Of a DNA stretch of 64,000 nucleotides, positions 47,977 through 59,506 are shown piece after piece; position 1 is the first letter of the stretch, and each line of letters begins with the position of its first letter. The stretch is from positions 496,001-560,000 of the forward strand of contig NW_025954965.1 in the NCBI RefSeq assembly GCF_022376445.1. Direction: 5' to 3'. The notes under the pieces were generated by a model that saw nothing but the letters and a program-made list of their open reading frames with translations, was not told where the DNA came from and made no database searches. This DNA is from Fomitopsis serialis (lineage: Eukaryota; Basidiomycota; Agaricomycetes; Polyporales; Fomitopsidaceae). The position numbers were made by a program, and so were the translations under genes.

Positions 47977-50104
47977 GATGTGCGTTCCGCAGGGTGTGCA
48001 GGACAGGAGAGATCGAGGAGAGGAGGAAAGATGTCGGACCCGTTGAGCGTTCACAGTCTTACAGAACGCGCTCGTTGCCTCATTGACAACACGAGGACGC
48101 CGGCAATTGCCGTCACGCCTATGTTAAGACCCTCCGCCAACCAGAGCCCTGCCAGGCCCTCTCGCACCATCACCATGAGTCCTGGGCTATCAGCAGCGCG
48201 ATGCAGACATGTCACAGCAATCGTCCCTCATGGGAAGTGGCCGACTTGGGCGTGATGGTGGAACTAATGCTGTCGTTTCCCACTGCCCTCGGATCCTGCT
48301 CATACTCGATAGCCAGATGTTGTGGTCGAGCTCTGGGCAGACGCGACAAACTCACAAAGAGCCATTCGCATGACAGAATGCATGGGTGAGAAAACCCCAG
48401 GGATGCTGCAGTCGAACCACTTCATGAGCGCAGTCAATACGCGGTCAATAGATTCGATGTTTGCCTCGCCGTACTACGCACTCATGCTCCCTGCAGATAA
48501 CCCTGGAACGAGGCGTACGGCGGCACATACATGCCACTGCTAGGTTTGAGTGGAGGCGCCATAGCGTGGTCAACCGGTCACACATTGCAGGCAGACGCAG
48601 ATAACCTACGAGTCAGCATCACTTGACGACTAGATCGAGGTCCAATCGAGTCTGTTCATCGTCTACATACGAGACCGTAGTAAGTTCATGGCAATCCACA
48701 TTACAAGCGGTGAACGCATTCACCTGCAAGGAACTATCCTCATGTGCGGAATACAATGCAGCTAATGGGGCGTATATGGCAATTGTGGACCAACCATGAA
48801 GTCGTTCGAAAATACGTGGGGCTTGCCTGGACGCCGAAAGTGGCATGATCTCTGTGAAGGCATAAAATGTACATAGTCGCCGCCAGTGTGCGAGAGTGTG
48901 CACGGAAAATTGCGAGTGGATGCATACCTGGCTGTGGTTCCCTATCGCGCGTCGGTGGTCCAGACACCAGGATAGACAGCCGAAGATCCAGGCTCGTGTG
49001 CGAGCTTATCTCGGCGGGGATAGCCTTGGGGTTGTGAAGCTTTAAAGGGGTGAACCCGGATACAGTGGTTGCAAATGAAGGTAAATACCTAATAGTGATG
49101 CGAGTAGAAGAGATGCGAGATCCGTATCCCCATTCCCCGTGGGGACGCAGGTCAGCGCAAGACGCGGAGCAGTCCCCGTTTTCAGACATCCCCGGGATTC
49201 GAGCGGTTGCCCACTCCGTATGACTGAGAAGGACTGGCCGTCCGAGGTATAAAGTGGTTCGCGGCGTCGTCTTGGTAGCTCCGCAGAGTTTACGGCAATG
49301 CGGCTTAGCTAGCGGATGCTTGGAGCCTGTGAAGGAGCTCAGCGCATGGTCCGGAGGCACAAGGACAATGCATTCGATGACTGCAGATCAGCCCATATAC
49401 CAGATCCTCCGAGACAGACAGCGCGGCGGCTATAAATGTCTATTGGTGCAATGTCTTCTCCTCGCCATCTTCAAACCCCTCCCCCCGATTCGTTTGGGGC
49501 AGAACCGCGTGTAATGTAATGCAACGGGGTACCTCGTCAGACCAGGTGGCAAGTATTTGCGATGGTCGCAAGCACCTTCCCAGCGTCAAACTAGTGGAGG
49601 CAGATGGGGCGAGTCTAAGCAAAGTCTAAGTGTGTCAGTCAGCAAAGAACGACAGAACGTAGGAAACTCGAGGCAGAACAGAGCTTCAGCTTCAGCATCG
49701 GCCCATGCGGCACCCTGAGCATGCGGGATAGACCAACACCCGGCGGCCGCGAAGGCATCGTTGTGAACTCGGAAGACCTGAGTGACGCAGCAGAGTCAAT
49801 TATGCCTCTGCGCAGCACCTGAGTGGATGATTAGGGTCTCCGAGGCATTTGCGCTGAGGCACTTTCGCTGGCGATCGTCAACTGAGGCATTTTCTGAACC
49901 ACTACGCCCGACTCAGCCCCCTTAGGAATACTATAGAGATCCTGGCGGCGGCGCTGCGTCGAATGAATTGCCGGGTGCGATACGCCACCGGGAGGACGAT
50001 AAGATTGTGGGCTCCGTCAGTCAACGCACTATCGGATTATTACTGACAGACTTACGATGCCCAGCGTCCCGCAAGACATCAGGACATATGCGAGACATCG
50101 GGGA

Positions 50105-50122
50105 GGGGGGGGGGGGGGGGGG
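50105..50122 (+). repeat. Poly-G tract, 18 bases
   Basis: Eighteen uninterrupted G follow GGGA. The longest homopolymer I noticed in the window; its length is unreliable in most sequencing chemistries, and it could form a G-quadruplex. Confidence 0.9.
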
Positions 50123-50997
50123 CGCAGACTTAAAGGTACATTCTTCTGCAAAAAGAGTTGCCAAAGGATGAGAATCGAAGACACAGACATTACCGGTGCA
50201 ACTCACGATCCGTCCTCGGATGGCACAATGCCTGGATTCACATCGGTCCACGTCGAGCATCCCAAGAAAGATGTGTAAAACCAACGGCCCAGATCTGATG
50301 CGTACGGCCAAAAGGCCTCAACGTTGATGCAGATGTCTGAACTCTGAATATATCAGGCAAAATTCGTCGAAAGAAAGGAAGCCGATGACTCGAGTCCACC
50401 AGGTCGTGAATTATTCTGACTAATGGCATGACATCTATGACTCGAGTACAGTATGCAGGGCAGTAGATTAGCATAACATGAATGCGTGCTTCTCACCGGA
50501 TGCATTGTCACCTCCAAAGAGGATAATCTGTACAAAGTTGGTACGAGGTGCGCAGATTTGGTCGCGTGTCGTCGACATATCCGGCAGAAGGGTAGCCGCT
50601 ATTCCAGTGCCAAGTGGGCATGGTGCACCAGGTACCACACAGTGTCTGATGTGTGATGCAACTGACATCGAAGGGTGGTGCAGTCTTCCAGCTGTGGGTA
50701 ACGAGGCGTTAAGCCTCCACCTGACCATTCAGCAGCGTCAGGGATATCGGCCGCTAAGCGGGAGGTCCTAGGTGCCGACACTCGGACAGGAGCTGCGCGG
50801 TGGTAGAACGCATGCCGATATCATCCAGGACGACAGCATACAGGCAACCACAGCAACCAGGGTGACTATCTCAATGCGGATGCATTGGGAAAGATTCTGG
50901 AAGGTATGTACCTCCATCTGGCGGCTAGACCACAACGGGCGCATCTGTACGATCACTGATCTGGAGTAGGCTGCCGCACGTGTCCGATCGAGAAAGA

Positions 50998-51004
50998 TAT
51001 AAAG
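50998..51004 (+). promoter_or_regulatory. TATA box of the metallothionein gene
   Basis: TATAAAG lies 90 bases before the ATG, with a CACGTG E-box-like hexamer about 20 bases upstream (near 50977). The spacing fits a fungal TATA promoter with a short 5' leader. Confidence 0.6.
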
Positions 51005-51093
51005 AGGGCGTGCAATGGCCATCGGTCTCTCCAGTCCCAGACTTCACAACGCACCTCACAAGCCCACCTTCGCCTCACAGCACTACTCTCACA

Positions 51094-51306
51094 ATGTTCA
51101 CCGTCAGTAACACATTTGACTCATCGCCTTGAATTAAATGCTCACCGATGATGTTTCTAGAACGTCGCTGTCCCCGTCAACGCCGCCAACTGCGGCCAGT
51201 CCAGCTGCAGCTGCGGCGAGGCGTACGTCCATCGTTGCGTACATCGTGGGCTGTGTGCTTACAGCCTTACAGTTGCCAGTGCAAGCCCAACGAGTGCAAG
51301 TGCTAA
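51094..51306 (+). CDS. Metallothionein, 34 residues
   Basis: Three tiny exons (51094-51102, 51161-51222, 51273-51306) join to a 34-residue protein: MFTNVAVPVNAAN then CGQSSCSCGEACQC and KPNECKC, with stop TAA. Seven cysteines in the spacing C-x4-C-x-C-x3-C-x-C-x4-C-x-C have the SSC.CG..C.C core shared with Neurospora copper metallothionein and basidiomycete copper/cadmium metallothioneins; there are no aromatic residues among the cysteines. It should bind Cu(I) or Cd(II) clusters in the cytosol. Both introns have canonical GT-AG ends (GTCAGT...CTAG, GTACGT...ACAG). The strong TATA box suggests inducible transcription. Too short for routine gene finding; the spliced cysteine pattern is the evidence. 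Confidence 0.87.
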
Positions 51307-51511
51307 ACGCCTTGCCGTTCGACCCTGTCGCGCCAGCTGTTCTTGTCTCCCCTTACAACACGAAGCATGGAAACACTAGCGGCAGTTACTGCATCGTACA
51401 TCATGTAACACATCTGCGATAGGAACAAGGAGAAATAAGCAATTGTTGTAACACCATTGACGTCATGACGTCTGTGAACGAGCGCACTCCGACGGCGTAC
51501 TATAGGAGAGA

Positions 51512-53018
51512 TCACAGCTCTGAATTGGCTCTGGACGTAGTGCCAGTGGACTGCTGGTCGACCAGGGGCTTTATCTGATGATCTTCTTCAAGTCCGCAGC
51601 TGTCGAATGCTGTAAGGACTTTTCCCCGTAGAATCATTTAGATGGGCTCACCCAGGTCCTCGTATCGTTGCCGGCGGTTCGGATCGATGTCTTGCAGGCT
51701 GGAGAGCAATCGTAGACATGCTTCAGTCAACAATAGCCGGTCCGCCTCATTTAGCTGTTGCGCGTGGTGCCGCAGCACTAGTCGTTTGTAAAACACAAGG
51801 GACTCCATGCACCCTATGCATTCTCATTCGTCAGTTGGCGTTCATGGCATCCTCGTGTTCTCACATTTGCTGTCCGGCTGTTCATCCAAGAGTTCTTCGA
51901 TAGAAGTAATCTCCCTCTGCAGAACATCGTAATCGTCGCCTAAAGCTTGCATTAGATCTACCTTCCACCTCAAGCATGATACTCGCACCTGCCCCGATCA
52001 GCCATCGATGATAAATCCAGACGCTCTGGTCACCGGGGTCGGTGTACATCGCGTTCTTCACGAGGTCGTATTCTGTCGTACAGTGACACGCATTCGACAG
52101 TGAACTTACGGTATTGTATATTCACGGACTTGCCTTCTCCCTTCGATTTGAATGGCTCGAGCAGACCGTTTGCCCAAAGAGACGTCAGCACTTTGGAACG
52201 TTGGTGCCATGCGCTGAAATTCGAGAAGTTGGCTTCGATCTTCCGTGTCGTGTATATCAATTCGGTCTGCACCGGACGCTTCACAGGCATACTCGCCAGG
52301 ACGTAACGACGATAATTCCAGGCATGGACTGTGGGGGGTAAGGTCGATGTTCCCTCACACGCATTGAGTTCTAATGACTCACAATTACGTGCGTCCGCGT
52401 CGAGCATCTTCTCCACTACGTACAATTCCTTGTTCCAAAAAGCCTGACGCCAACCATCGCGGTCGGTATCGGATGGGCCGTCGGGAACATTCGCCAGACA
52501 CCACCTACGGTGATTCCAAATTGCATAGACTTTGGGATGCTGCTTCAAGTACGAGGTGGTGAGGGACAGCTCGTCCGTGATGCGCTCATTCACCCCCGAG
52601 GGCGAACTGTCGAGCAAGACACAGCTGATAGTGAAGTCTCGCACTCAAAGAAGACCATAAACTCACCTGTTCGGGAATATGCCGTGAATCAGAATGTCGC
52701 GTCTGTAGTTCCACACAGTGTATATTCTGGATTTACATGGAGCATGCGGGTCGTCAGGTCGAAGGCATCGTTGCTCCAATCTCTTGCTTTCTTCTGCGCG
52801 TACGGCAAGTGACAGAGACATCAGCAACCCAAAGCCTGTTATCATGCTACCAGGCATGCCTTAGCCAGTACGTCGTCGTTTAGCACGAGATACTCCTTAA
52901 GCTTGGCTTGTTCCTTCTGCCTCTTAGCCTCAAGTGCCTCTCGTGAGTAGCGAACTCGTTTAACACCATGCTATGCAGCGTTAGCCATGCCTACCGGACG
53001 TCAATAATTGCGTACCAT
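51512..53018 (-). CDS. BET4: Rab geranylgeranyltransferase subunit alpha
   Basis: Protein farnesyl/geranylgeranyl transferase alpha repeats are clear: TVWNYRRDILIHGIFPNR, YAIWNHRRWCLANVP, HAWNYRRYVLASMP, FSAWHQRSKVLTSLW and SVWIYHRWLIGAG, followed by ESLVFYKRLVL. BET4 with BET2 attaches geranylgeranyl groups to Rab C-terminal cysteines such as the GGCC of YPT1 in this window. The first exon consists of the ATG alone (53018-53016), spliced over a 45-base intron to HGVKRVRYSREALEAKRQKE. One intron (52133-52073) has a perfect GC donor (GAAG then GCAAGT), and another (52859-52794) probably a GC donor too. One missing base near 52722 breaks the TVWNYRR repeat. The extreme C-terminus after YEDL is uncertain; TGA at 51512-51514 is the likeliest end. 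Confidence 0.9.
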
Positions 53019-53273
53019 CTCAATCGACTGAAATATAGAGGTCAATTGACACGAGGTCCGACGTTGAGATTCGACTTGCAAGGTTCGACAGAGAGTGGTA
53101 CGCGACCGACAGCTTGGACTCGGACCGTGACGCGACTGGCGCGGCTCGTGGGAAACCCGACGCCGCTAGCGCGCCTCTGCGCGAAGCGCCGACGCGACGC
53201 GGACCTGCTTCTTGCAAGTTGCGGTCCTCACACCGCTCCCGACATCGACCTCTCCATCTCGCCCACGGCTTAC
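53019..53273. promoter_or_regulatory. Divergent promoter of BET4 and SYF1
   Basis: The start codons on opposite strands are 255 bases apart; no other gene fits in between. No clear TATA box. Confidence 0.45.
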
Positions 53274-56200
53274 ATGCCTGCACTGGTTGCGAACACTCCT
53301 TCGCTGGAGTCGCTCACATCCTCATTTCCCCTTACATCTCCTGTGCCCACTCCCACGACACTGCAGATCTGGTCTCGACGAAAGACATCGTCAGAGAAGA
53401 GGACTCCTGCGAAACCCGTTCTCATTCCGTCATGGTGGACTGCCATTCAGAACACGAAAGAGGCGTCTTCAACATTACTCAAGGCCGAGGGACCGTTGGA
53501 CCTCAGTCCGGACGTCGCAGCATTGCTTGGTCCTCTCGCCTCGCCGACCGCGCGCAAATCCTTGCAACATTGACCTACCTGTACGAGGCTTCTCTCGTCA
53601 ACTTCCCGACCTCCTTCAAACTATGGAAGTCATATCTGCAGACGCGAATGACTACGTTCTCGGCAAGCTAGTTATAAAAAAGAGGGCTGGCGGACGGAAG
53701 AAGCTCCCTGAGATGAGGGAGGCACTGGAAGATGAGAAGGAGGATATGGAACAATGGGACGGAGGGCTCGACGGGATCGTTGGGTGGGAGGAGTGGAAAG
53801 CCTTAGTTGCGACGTTTGAACGTGCTCTCATGTGGTTACCCAAAGTATGTCGCACCAATGAATTTGAGGAAAGCATCTACCTAACGGTGAATCAGATGCC
53901 ACGAATCTGGTTGTTGTACCTCTCCATCTTCAACCACCCATTCTGTCCCCCTATTCTCTCCTACACACACGCTCGACGAACGTACGACCGAGCCCTCCGA
54001 ACCCTTCCTCCTTCCCTGCACGCGCGAATATGGGCACGTTACCTCCTCTGGGCTGAGAGCAAAGGCGGCGCCACAACTGTGGCCGTATATCGACGCTACC
54101 TTGCTGTCGACCCCAGTATCACGGAACGATACACTGCGCTCCTGCTCTCGGAGCACAATCCTGATTCGCGACCCTCGGAGGCTGCGAAACTGCTGCTGTC
54201 CCTAGCGCGAAAGGCTGCAAGAGGCGAGTACACCAGTCCAGAAGGCAAGAGCCCGTACCAACTACTGGGCGACTTCCTGGACGTCGTGGAGCAGCATGCA
54301 GAAGAGGTGGGAATGGATGTTGACGACACCGTCGAGTCGCACGAGGCTCATGCCAAGAGGACGAAGAGCAACAGACCTCAACGGTCCCTGCGGAGCCCGC
54401 GTCCGTGAACGGTCAGTTGATCCGGTTCGCAGGCCCCGCAGTGGCCGTTGGTTCTGATGGTAAGACGCCTCTCCCACCATACGACAAGGACGAGGACCCT
54501 ACTAGTCCGAGAAAACTTAACATCGAGCGCATTGTGCACAAAGACGGCTTGGAGGTCTATAAAGATCAGGCAGGACGACTTTGGACGGGCCTTGCGACAT
54601 ACTGGATCAAGCGTGGCGAGTTCGACCGCGCGAAGATGACCTTCGAGAACGGCATTGCTTCCGTCCTCACCATTCGCGATTTTACACAAATATTCGACGC
54701 CTATGCCGAGTTCTCGGAGAGTCTCATCAGCGCTCTCATGGAGAGTATGGCCAACCCGGACGACGATGAGGACGAAGAGGACGTCAAGGAGACCGAGGCG
54801 GAGTTGGACACGAAGATGAAAGAGTTTGAGGAGCTCATGGACAGGAGACCGTTCCTGGTCAATGACGTTCTTCTCAGACGAAACCCTAACGATGTTCAGG
54901 AATGGGAGAAGAGAGTGGCCCTTTGGGGGACGAATGACGAGAAGGTAATTTCATCGTGTACTTAAGTCTCCGTCCTCTGATAGGGTACTGAACACGTGTG
55001 ACGCTATAGGTTGCTGAAACATACGGCGAAGCACTCTCAACCGTACACCCTAAGAGAGCTACTGCCAACTTCCATCGGCTATTTATCAACTTCGCAAAGT
55101 TCTATGAGGAAGGCGGGGCGACAGGAGAGGCCGAGAAGGACCTCGATAGCGCACGCAAAGTCCTCGAGAAGGCCACAAAGGTCAACTTCAAGGCTGTCGA
55201 CGAGCTTGCGGAGGTATGGTGCGAATGGGCTGAAATGGAGATTCGACACGAGTACGTAGTGCGTTTGACAATTCCAAGGGCATGGGCTAACTCAATTCTT
55301 AGAAACTACGACGAGGCCATTCGAGTCATGCAACGCGCAGCAGCGATTCCGAAGAACACGAAGGTCAACTATCACGATCAGGTAAGGTATACATGTCCTA
55401 GAGCGCAAATTCGATGCTGACGTCGCATAGTCTCTCTCCGTACAAGTACGGTTGTTCAAGTCTCTCAAACTCTGGTCCTTCTATGTCGACCTTGAGGAGT
55501 CACTGGGAACAGTTGAATCCACGAAGGCAGTGTACGACAAGATCCTTGAACTCCGCATAGCCAACGCGCAGCTCATTGTCAACTACGCCGCCTTCCTCGA
55601 AGAGAACAAGTACTATGAGGAGAGCTTCAAGGTGCGTTGGGCACACCCGTAACTGCTTCGGATCATTGACACTTGTGCTAGGTCTACGAAAGAGGAACCG
55701 AGCTCTTCACGTTCCCGGTATCGTTTGAGATCTGGAACATCTACCTCGCCAAGTTCACCAAGCGATATGTGAGTCCTTACCTCCCGCCACTTGATGGCAG
55801 AACCAAGTGTCTGATGGAATGTAGGGCGAGACAAAGATTGAGCGTGCAAGAGACCTCTTCGAACAAGCGCTTGAGAAGTGTCCGCCGAAGTCGTGCAAGC
55901 CGATCTTCTTGATGTATGCTACTACGAAGAAGAGTACGGGCTAGCAAAGCGAGCCATGTCCATCTATGATCGTGCCACAAGGGTCGTACAAGACGAGGAC
56001 AAGTTTGAGGTAACGCATGTCACCCTCCGCCTAGCATCATAGCTGATATGACCATGATTTAGCTGTTCACCATCTATATCGCCAAGGCAACAGCCAACTT
56101 TGGTCTCCCCGCTACGCGACCAATATACGAGCGAGCATTGGAGATGCTGCCAGACAAGCAGACTGCAGAGATGTGTCTACGTTTCGCTTCAATGGAGCGG

Positions 56201-56598
56201 AAGCTCGGTGAGATAGATCGCGCTCGCGCTATCTACGCCCATGCCTCGCAATTCTGCGACCCACGAGTCAACCCCAAATTCTGGGCGGAATGGAACAGCT
56301 TCGAGATCGAGACGGGCTCCGAAGACACGTTCCGCGAGATGCTCCGCATTAAGCGGAGTGTCCAGGCTCAGTTCAACACGGAGGCATCGTATCTGGCGGC
56401 GCAGATGGCGACGAAGGAGGGGAAGGGCGAGGCGGCCGACGAACCAGCGGTCACAGCAGACCCGATGGCACAAGCAGAGCGACAAGCCGGCAAGGTCCTG
56501 CTTTCGTGTCTGCAAAATCAAATCCTGTCCGCCAGGAGTCGGAGGTACCACCGCCGCTGGCAACGCAGATGAATCCAAATCGAGATGATGATCTATAG
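53274..56598 (+). CDS. SYF1: Pre-mRNA-splicing factor SYF1 (XAB2)
   Basis: Starts MPALVANTPSLESLTSS and contains about a dozen HAT (half-a-TPR) helical repeats: DIVREED, LWKSYLQTRM, WEEWKALVATFERALMWLPK, MPRIWLLYLSIFNHPFCPPI, RIWARYLLWAESKGGA, LWTGLATYWIKRGEFDRAKM, FHRLFINFAKFYEEGG, KLWSFYVDLEESLGTVESTK, EIWNIYLAKFTKRY and FWAEWNSFEIETGSEDTFRE. SYF1 is a scaffold of the NTC/Prp19 complex in the catalytic spliceosome; XAB2, the animal orthologue, also acts in transcription-coupled repair. The acidic end (ADE, then DDDL) closes at TAG 56596-56598. About eight single-base losses occur, clustered at 53403-53650 and then near 54380, 55921, 56508 and 56570-56584, which split the gene into several frames. 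Confidence 0.92.
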
Positions 56599-56639
56599 CA
56601 TCCTGTTCCATGCTCAAGTGTATTGTTGTGTGTTGTAGT

Positions 56640-57471
56640 GATTGTTTTGTCATTTTGGACGTTCCAACGGTCGATCTCTACTGCGCACAGATCCTCCCAT
56701 TCTGTTCCCAGCTATGATCTTCAAGGTACGGTTGGGCGGCCCATTCTGCCAAAGCTCGCCGTGATCCTCGAAGGTGCTTCATGGCTTCGCAAATGCTGGT
56801 AAGCTCTTCATGCATCAAGAGGGATCGATGGTAAGGTATGAGTATACTGATATCGTTGTCACTGCGATTACCAGTCAGATCCGAATGAGTTGAGATGAAT
56901 GTAGTCATACCAAACTTGTCCATGACCAAGACACCCATAGGGGCTCTTGGACAACTGCCATCCTTTTGTTTTGTGGCTTCGAAGAGCACGGCTTCTAGTT
57001 TCAAAATCGTGTTCATTCTTTGGAATTGCTTCTTCTACACGGTTTGTCGGTCAAAAACCGTTTTAGGCGCATCATGCTCACGAGCTTCTCGACGACACGC
57101 AAGGATCATGATATCTTGTTCCATCATTGCAAACTTGTCCCTAAAGGTGGCTGGTAGGTGGGCAGCTCGTTCGTCGCGAGGGTTACTACAATCAAAGAAT
57201 ATGAACTCGGACTGGGTGTCGCGATGCCTGCAGTGCTTACTCTAAGTCAGTCCTCGCGTCTACAAGTGACTTCGCCGCCTTGAGCCCGTCGAATATCACA
57301 TATCTTCCCATGTCTCTGTCGCGACTCGCATCTCTTGTAGAAGCGTGCGAACCTTTCGATGATAGGTCGATTCCGCGAGCCTGGAAGGCGAGGACGGTGT
57401 TGACGATCTTTTGCTCTGACTGGGGAGGAAGTTGGTGTGGACGGTCCCTTGAAAGATGCAAGACGACTCAT
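56640..57471 (-). CDS. Conserved fungal protein of unknown function
   Basis: Starts MSRLASFKGPSTPTSSPVRA at 57471. Continues, across frame changes, with VIFDGLKAAKSLVDARTDLE, FRDKFAMMEQDIMILACRRE, KKQFQRMNTILKLEAVLFEA, LIPYHRSLLMHEELTSICEA and LAEWAAQPYLEDHSWEQ; the end should read WEDLCAVEIDRW. The pattern (N-terminal Ser/Pro segment, then helical coiled-coil-like domain with LVD.RTDL, QFRRM, PYHRSL and EWAAQPYLE) matches a conserved basidiomycete hypothetical family, as far as I can recall it. No catalytic residues stand out. Missing bases near 57235, 56870 and 56690 are needed to keep the frame. It converges with SYF1, their ends lying within about 50 bases. Confidence 0.6.
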
Positions 57472-57663
57472 GTTCCAGTGAGTGTCACAATGGCTGATCT
57501 GGGTCTGCAGACAACCGATAGGTTCAGAAAAATGAATGCGTGAGATTCATCTGTCGGGCGTCTGTACGGACGTTGGTAGGATATCCAAAACAGGAAATCA
57601 TCGACTATCCTCGACGAACTTGCAGTGCCCGCCGTGACTCTGCTTGCACTCGACAACGGCAAC

Positions 57664-59289
57664 ATGGAGGCCTCGGACTCCTCCAATCTGTTCAGATCAG
57701 AGGCTGAGCTGTCACTACATGAAGTATGTATGGATAGCCCTGCGGAGATGTGTCCTGAGGTTCAGTTTGAGGTCGTGCGAAGTCACGCAAGCAGAAAGCG
57801 GAAAGGACCAAGACCCTTGGATCGCCCATAGAGACTGTTGGAAAGGCTCTCGGCATAGAGATCGTGGCAATGCAGCGTGGATCGCGGAAAACACAACCGT
57901 AATACGGGTATTGGACTTGGAAGTTGGTCGTTTCCTTCCTTTGCTCTTCGGAAACCCGTTGACGTTCATAACAATAGACAGGCAAAACCCTGCACTTGCT
58001 TCGGGGACACTCGGCACCGGTGACATGTCTAGCATTCTTCACCGGGCAGTTTACACCTGGATCTGGAGATGTCTTGGTTACTGGCTCATGGGATAAGGTA
58101 CCGAGCTTGTCTGTATCTCTGCTTACTTCACTGATCAATCGCGCGACAGACCATAAAGTTATGGAACACTGACGTAGGTCCCAATAATGTACATGCACGG
58201 GTGGCAAGGCTCTTATTGACATTGGAACCTCGATGCGCAGACGAAGGAGCTGATTTCTTCGACCCCTGCACACTCGGACTTCGTCAAGGCCGTGTTGACG
58301 ATACCTTCTTTGCGTTTGTTGGTGTCGAGCAGCTCCGACAAAATCATCAGACTTTGGTAAGTTGATCATGCTCGCGACCAGCAGAAGGCAACTCACGTCA
58401 TTCAATAGGGATCTGTCCACGTACCATGACGGCAAACCGCTGCAGTCTGTTGGATTCATTTCCGCACATACTCGTCCCGTAGAGGCCTTGGCCTTCCATA
58501 CCACTTCCGATCGCTCCATCGTTCTGTATACTGCGGACACTATGGGGGTCATCAGGGTATGGGACGTGACCAAGGAGGACCACTCGGATCAATGGCGGAT
58601 CACCCAGCAAGAGGAGCTCTGCTACCATCGCACTGGTATCAACGAGATGTTGTACGGCCAGGGACAGCTCTGGACAGGTACGAGGGACGGTAATGCAAGC
58701 GGGACCCAACTGATCAGCATACACCCCTAGCATCAACGGACGAGACGGTACAAGTTCGGCTGCACCCCGCGCCAGCATCGCCCGTGAAGCCCATCCCGCC
58801 CATAACGCACCCAACTGCCGTCAAAGCGATTTTATCCCTCTCCCTCACCTATCTTGCGGAGCCGTACTTGCTCACTGGCGCTGGAGACATCATCCGCGTC
58901 TACGATGTCTCTACCCTTGAAGAGCCCGAGCTGATCCGTGAGGTCGACGCACACTGGCATGACGTGACAGCACTGCACCTCTGGATGCGGACGACACGAG
59001 TTGAAGGAGCCGAAAGTCAGCTCAAGGTAGAGCCCTGGGTTGTTAGTGCCAGTCTTGACGGAACGATTAGGAAGTGGAGGTTGAGCGGTGCGTTGTGTGA
59101 GGGTGAATTGCGTTGTAGCAAAGCTAATACCGGCCACCCGCAGAGCTATTGGCTCCGCCTCTTCCAACTCCCGCAACGACGACACCTAAAGTTGAGCCTG
59201 AGAAGACGTCCGACGTGGCGACGTCCGTACCCTACCAAATGTCGGAAGAAGAGGAACGCGAATTGGCTGAGCTCATGGGCGAGGATTAA
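57664..59289 (+). CDS. WD40-repeat protein
   Basis: Ends cleanly at TAA 59287-59289. Repeats visible: NAAWIAENTTVIRVLDLE; GKTLHLLRGHSAPVTCLAFF with VLVTGSWDKTIKLWNTD; STPAHSDFVKAVL with LVSSSSDKIIRLWDLS; ISAHTRPVEALAFH with LYTADTMGVIRVWDV; YLLTGAGDIIRVYDVS with VDAHWHDVTALHLW; and VVSASLDGTIRKWRLS. The tail MSEEEERELAELMGED is acidic. The first coding exon may start MEASDSSNLFRSEAELSLHE at 57664, but its splice to the SGKDQDPWIAHRD exon does not keep phase, so a base may be missing or the start differs. WD40 propellers are scaffolds; the partner is unknown. The rest of the gene is in frame. Confidence 0.83.
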
Positions 59290-59506
59290 TATAACGGACG
59301 GTAGTCTGAGGTATCATTTGATCCTGATAGTGCACGCTTGACATCCGAGTCGATGTACAGTATCATCCGAGCGGAACATACGTGAAAGCAAAGGATTCAA
59401 TGGATTGCAACTTCGCCTGTAGCTCGAGCTCTTTGGCGACAGATTCATGAATGGTGCAGTCGATGGCGTTCAAATCCAGTCAGCGATAATATACACGTAC
59501 TTCCAA

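Larger units (their letters stand above)
47977..51093. other. 3.1 kb gene-poor region upstream of metallothionein
   Basis: No recognised gene on either strand. It includes a run of 18 G at 50105-50122. Right of it are short exon-like pieces (about 50480-50890) that I could not assign. The last 100 bases are the metallothionein promoter. Confidence 0.45.
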
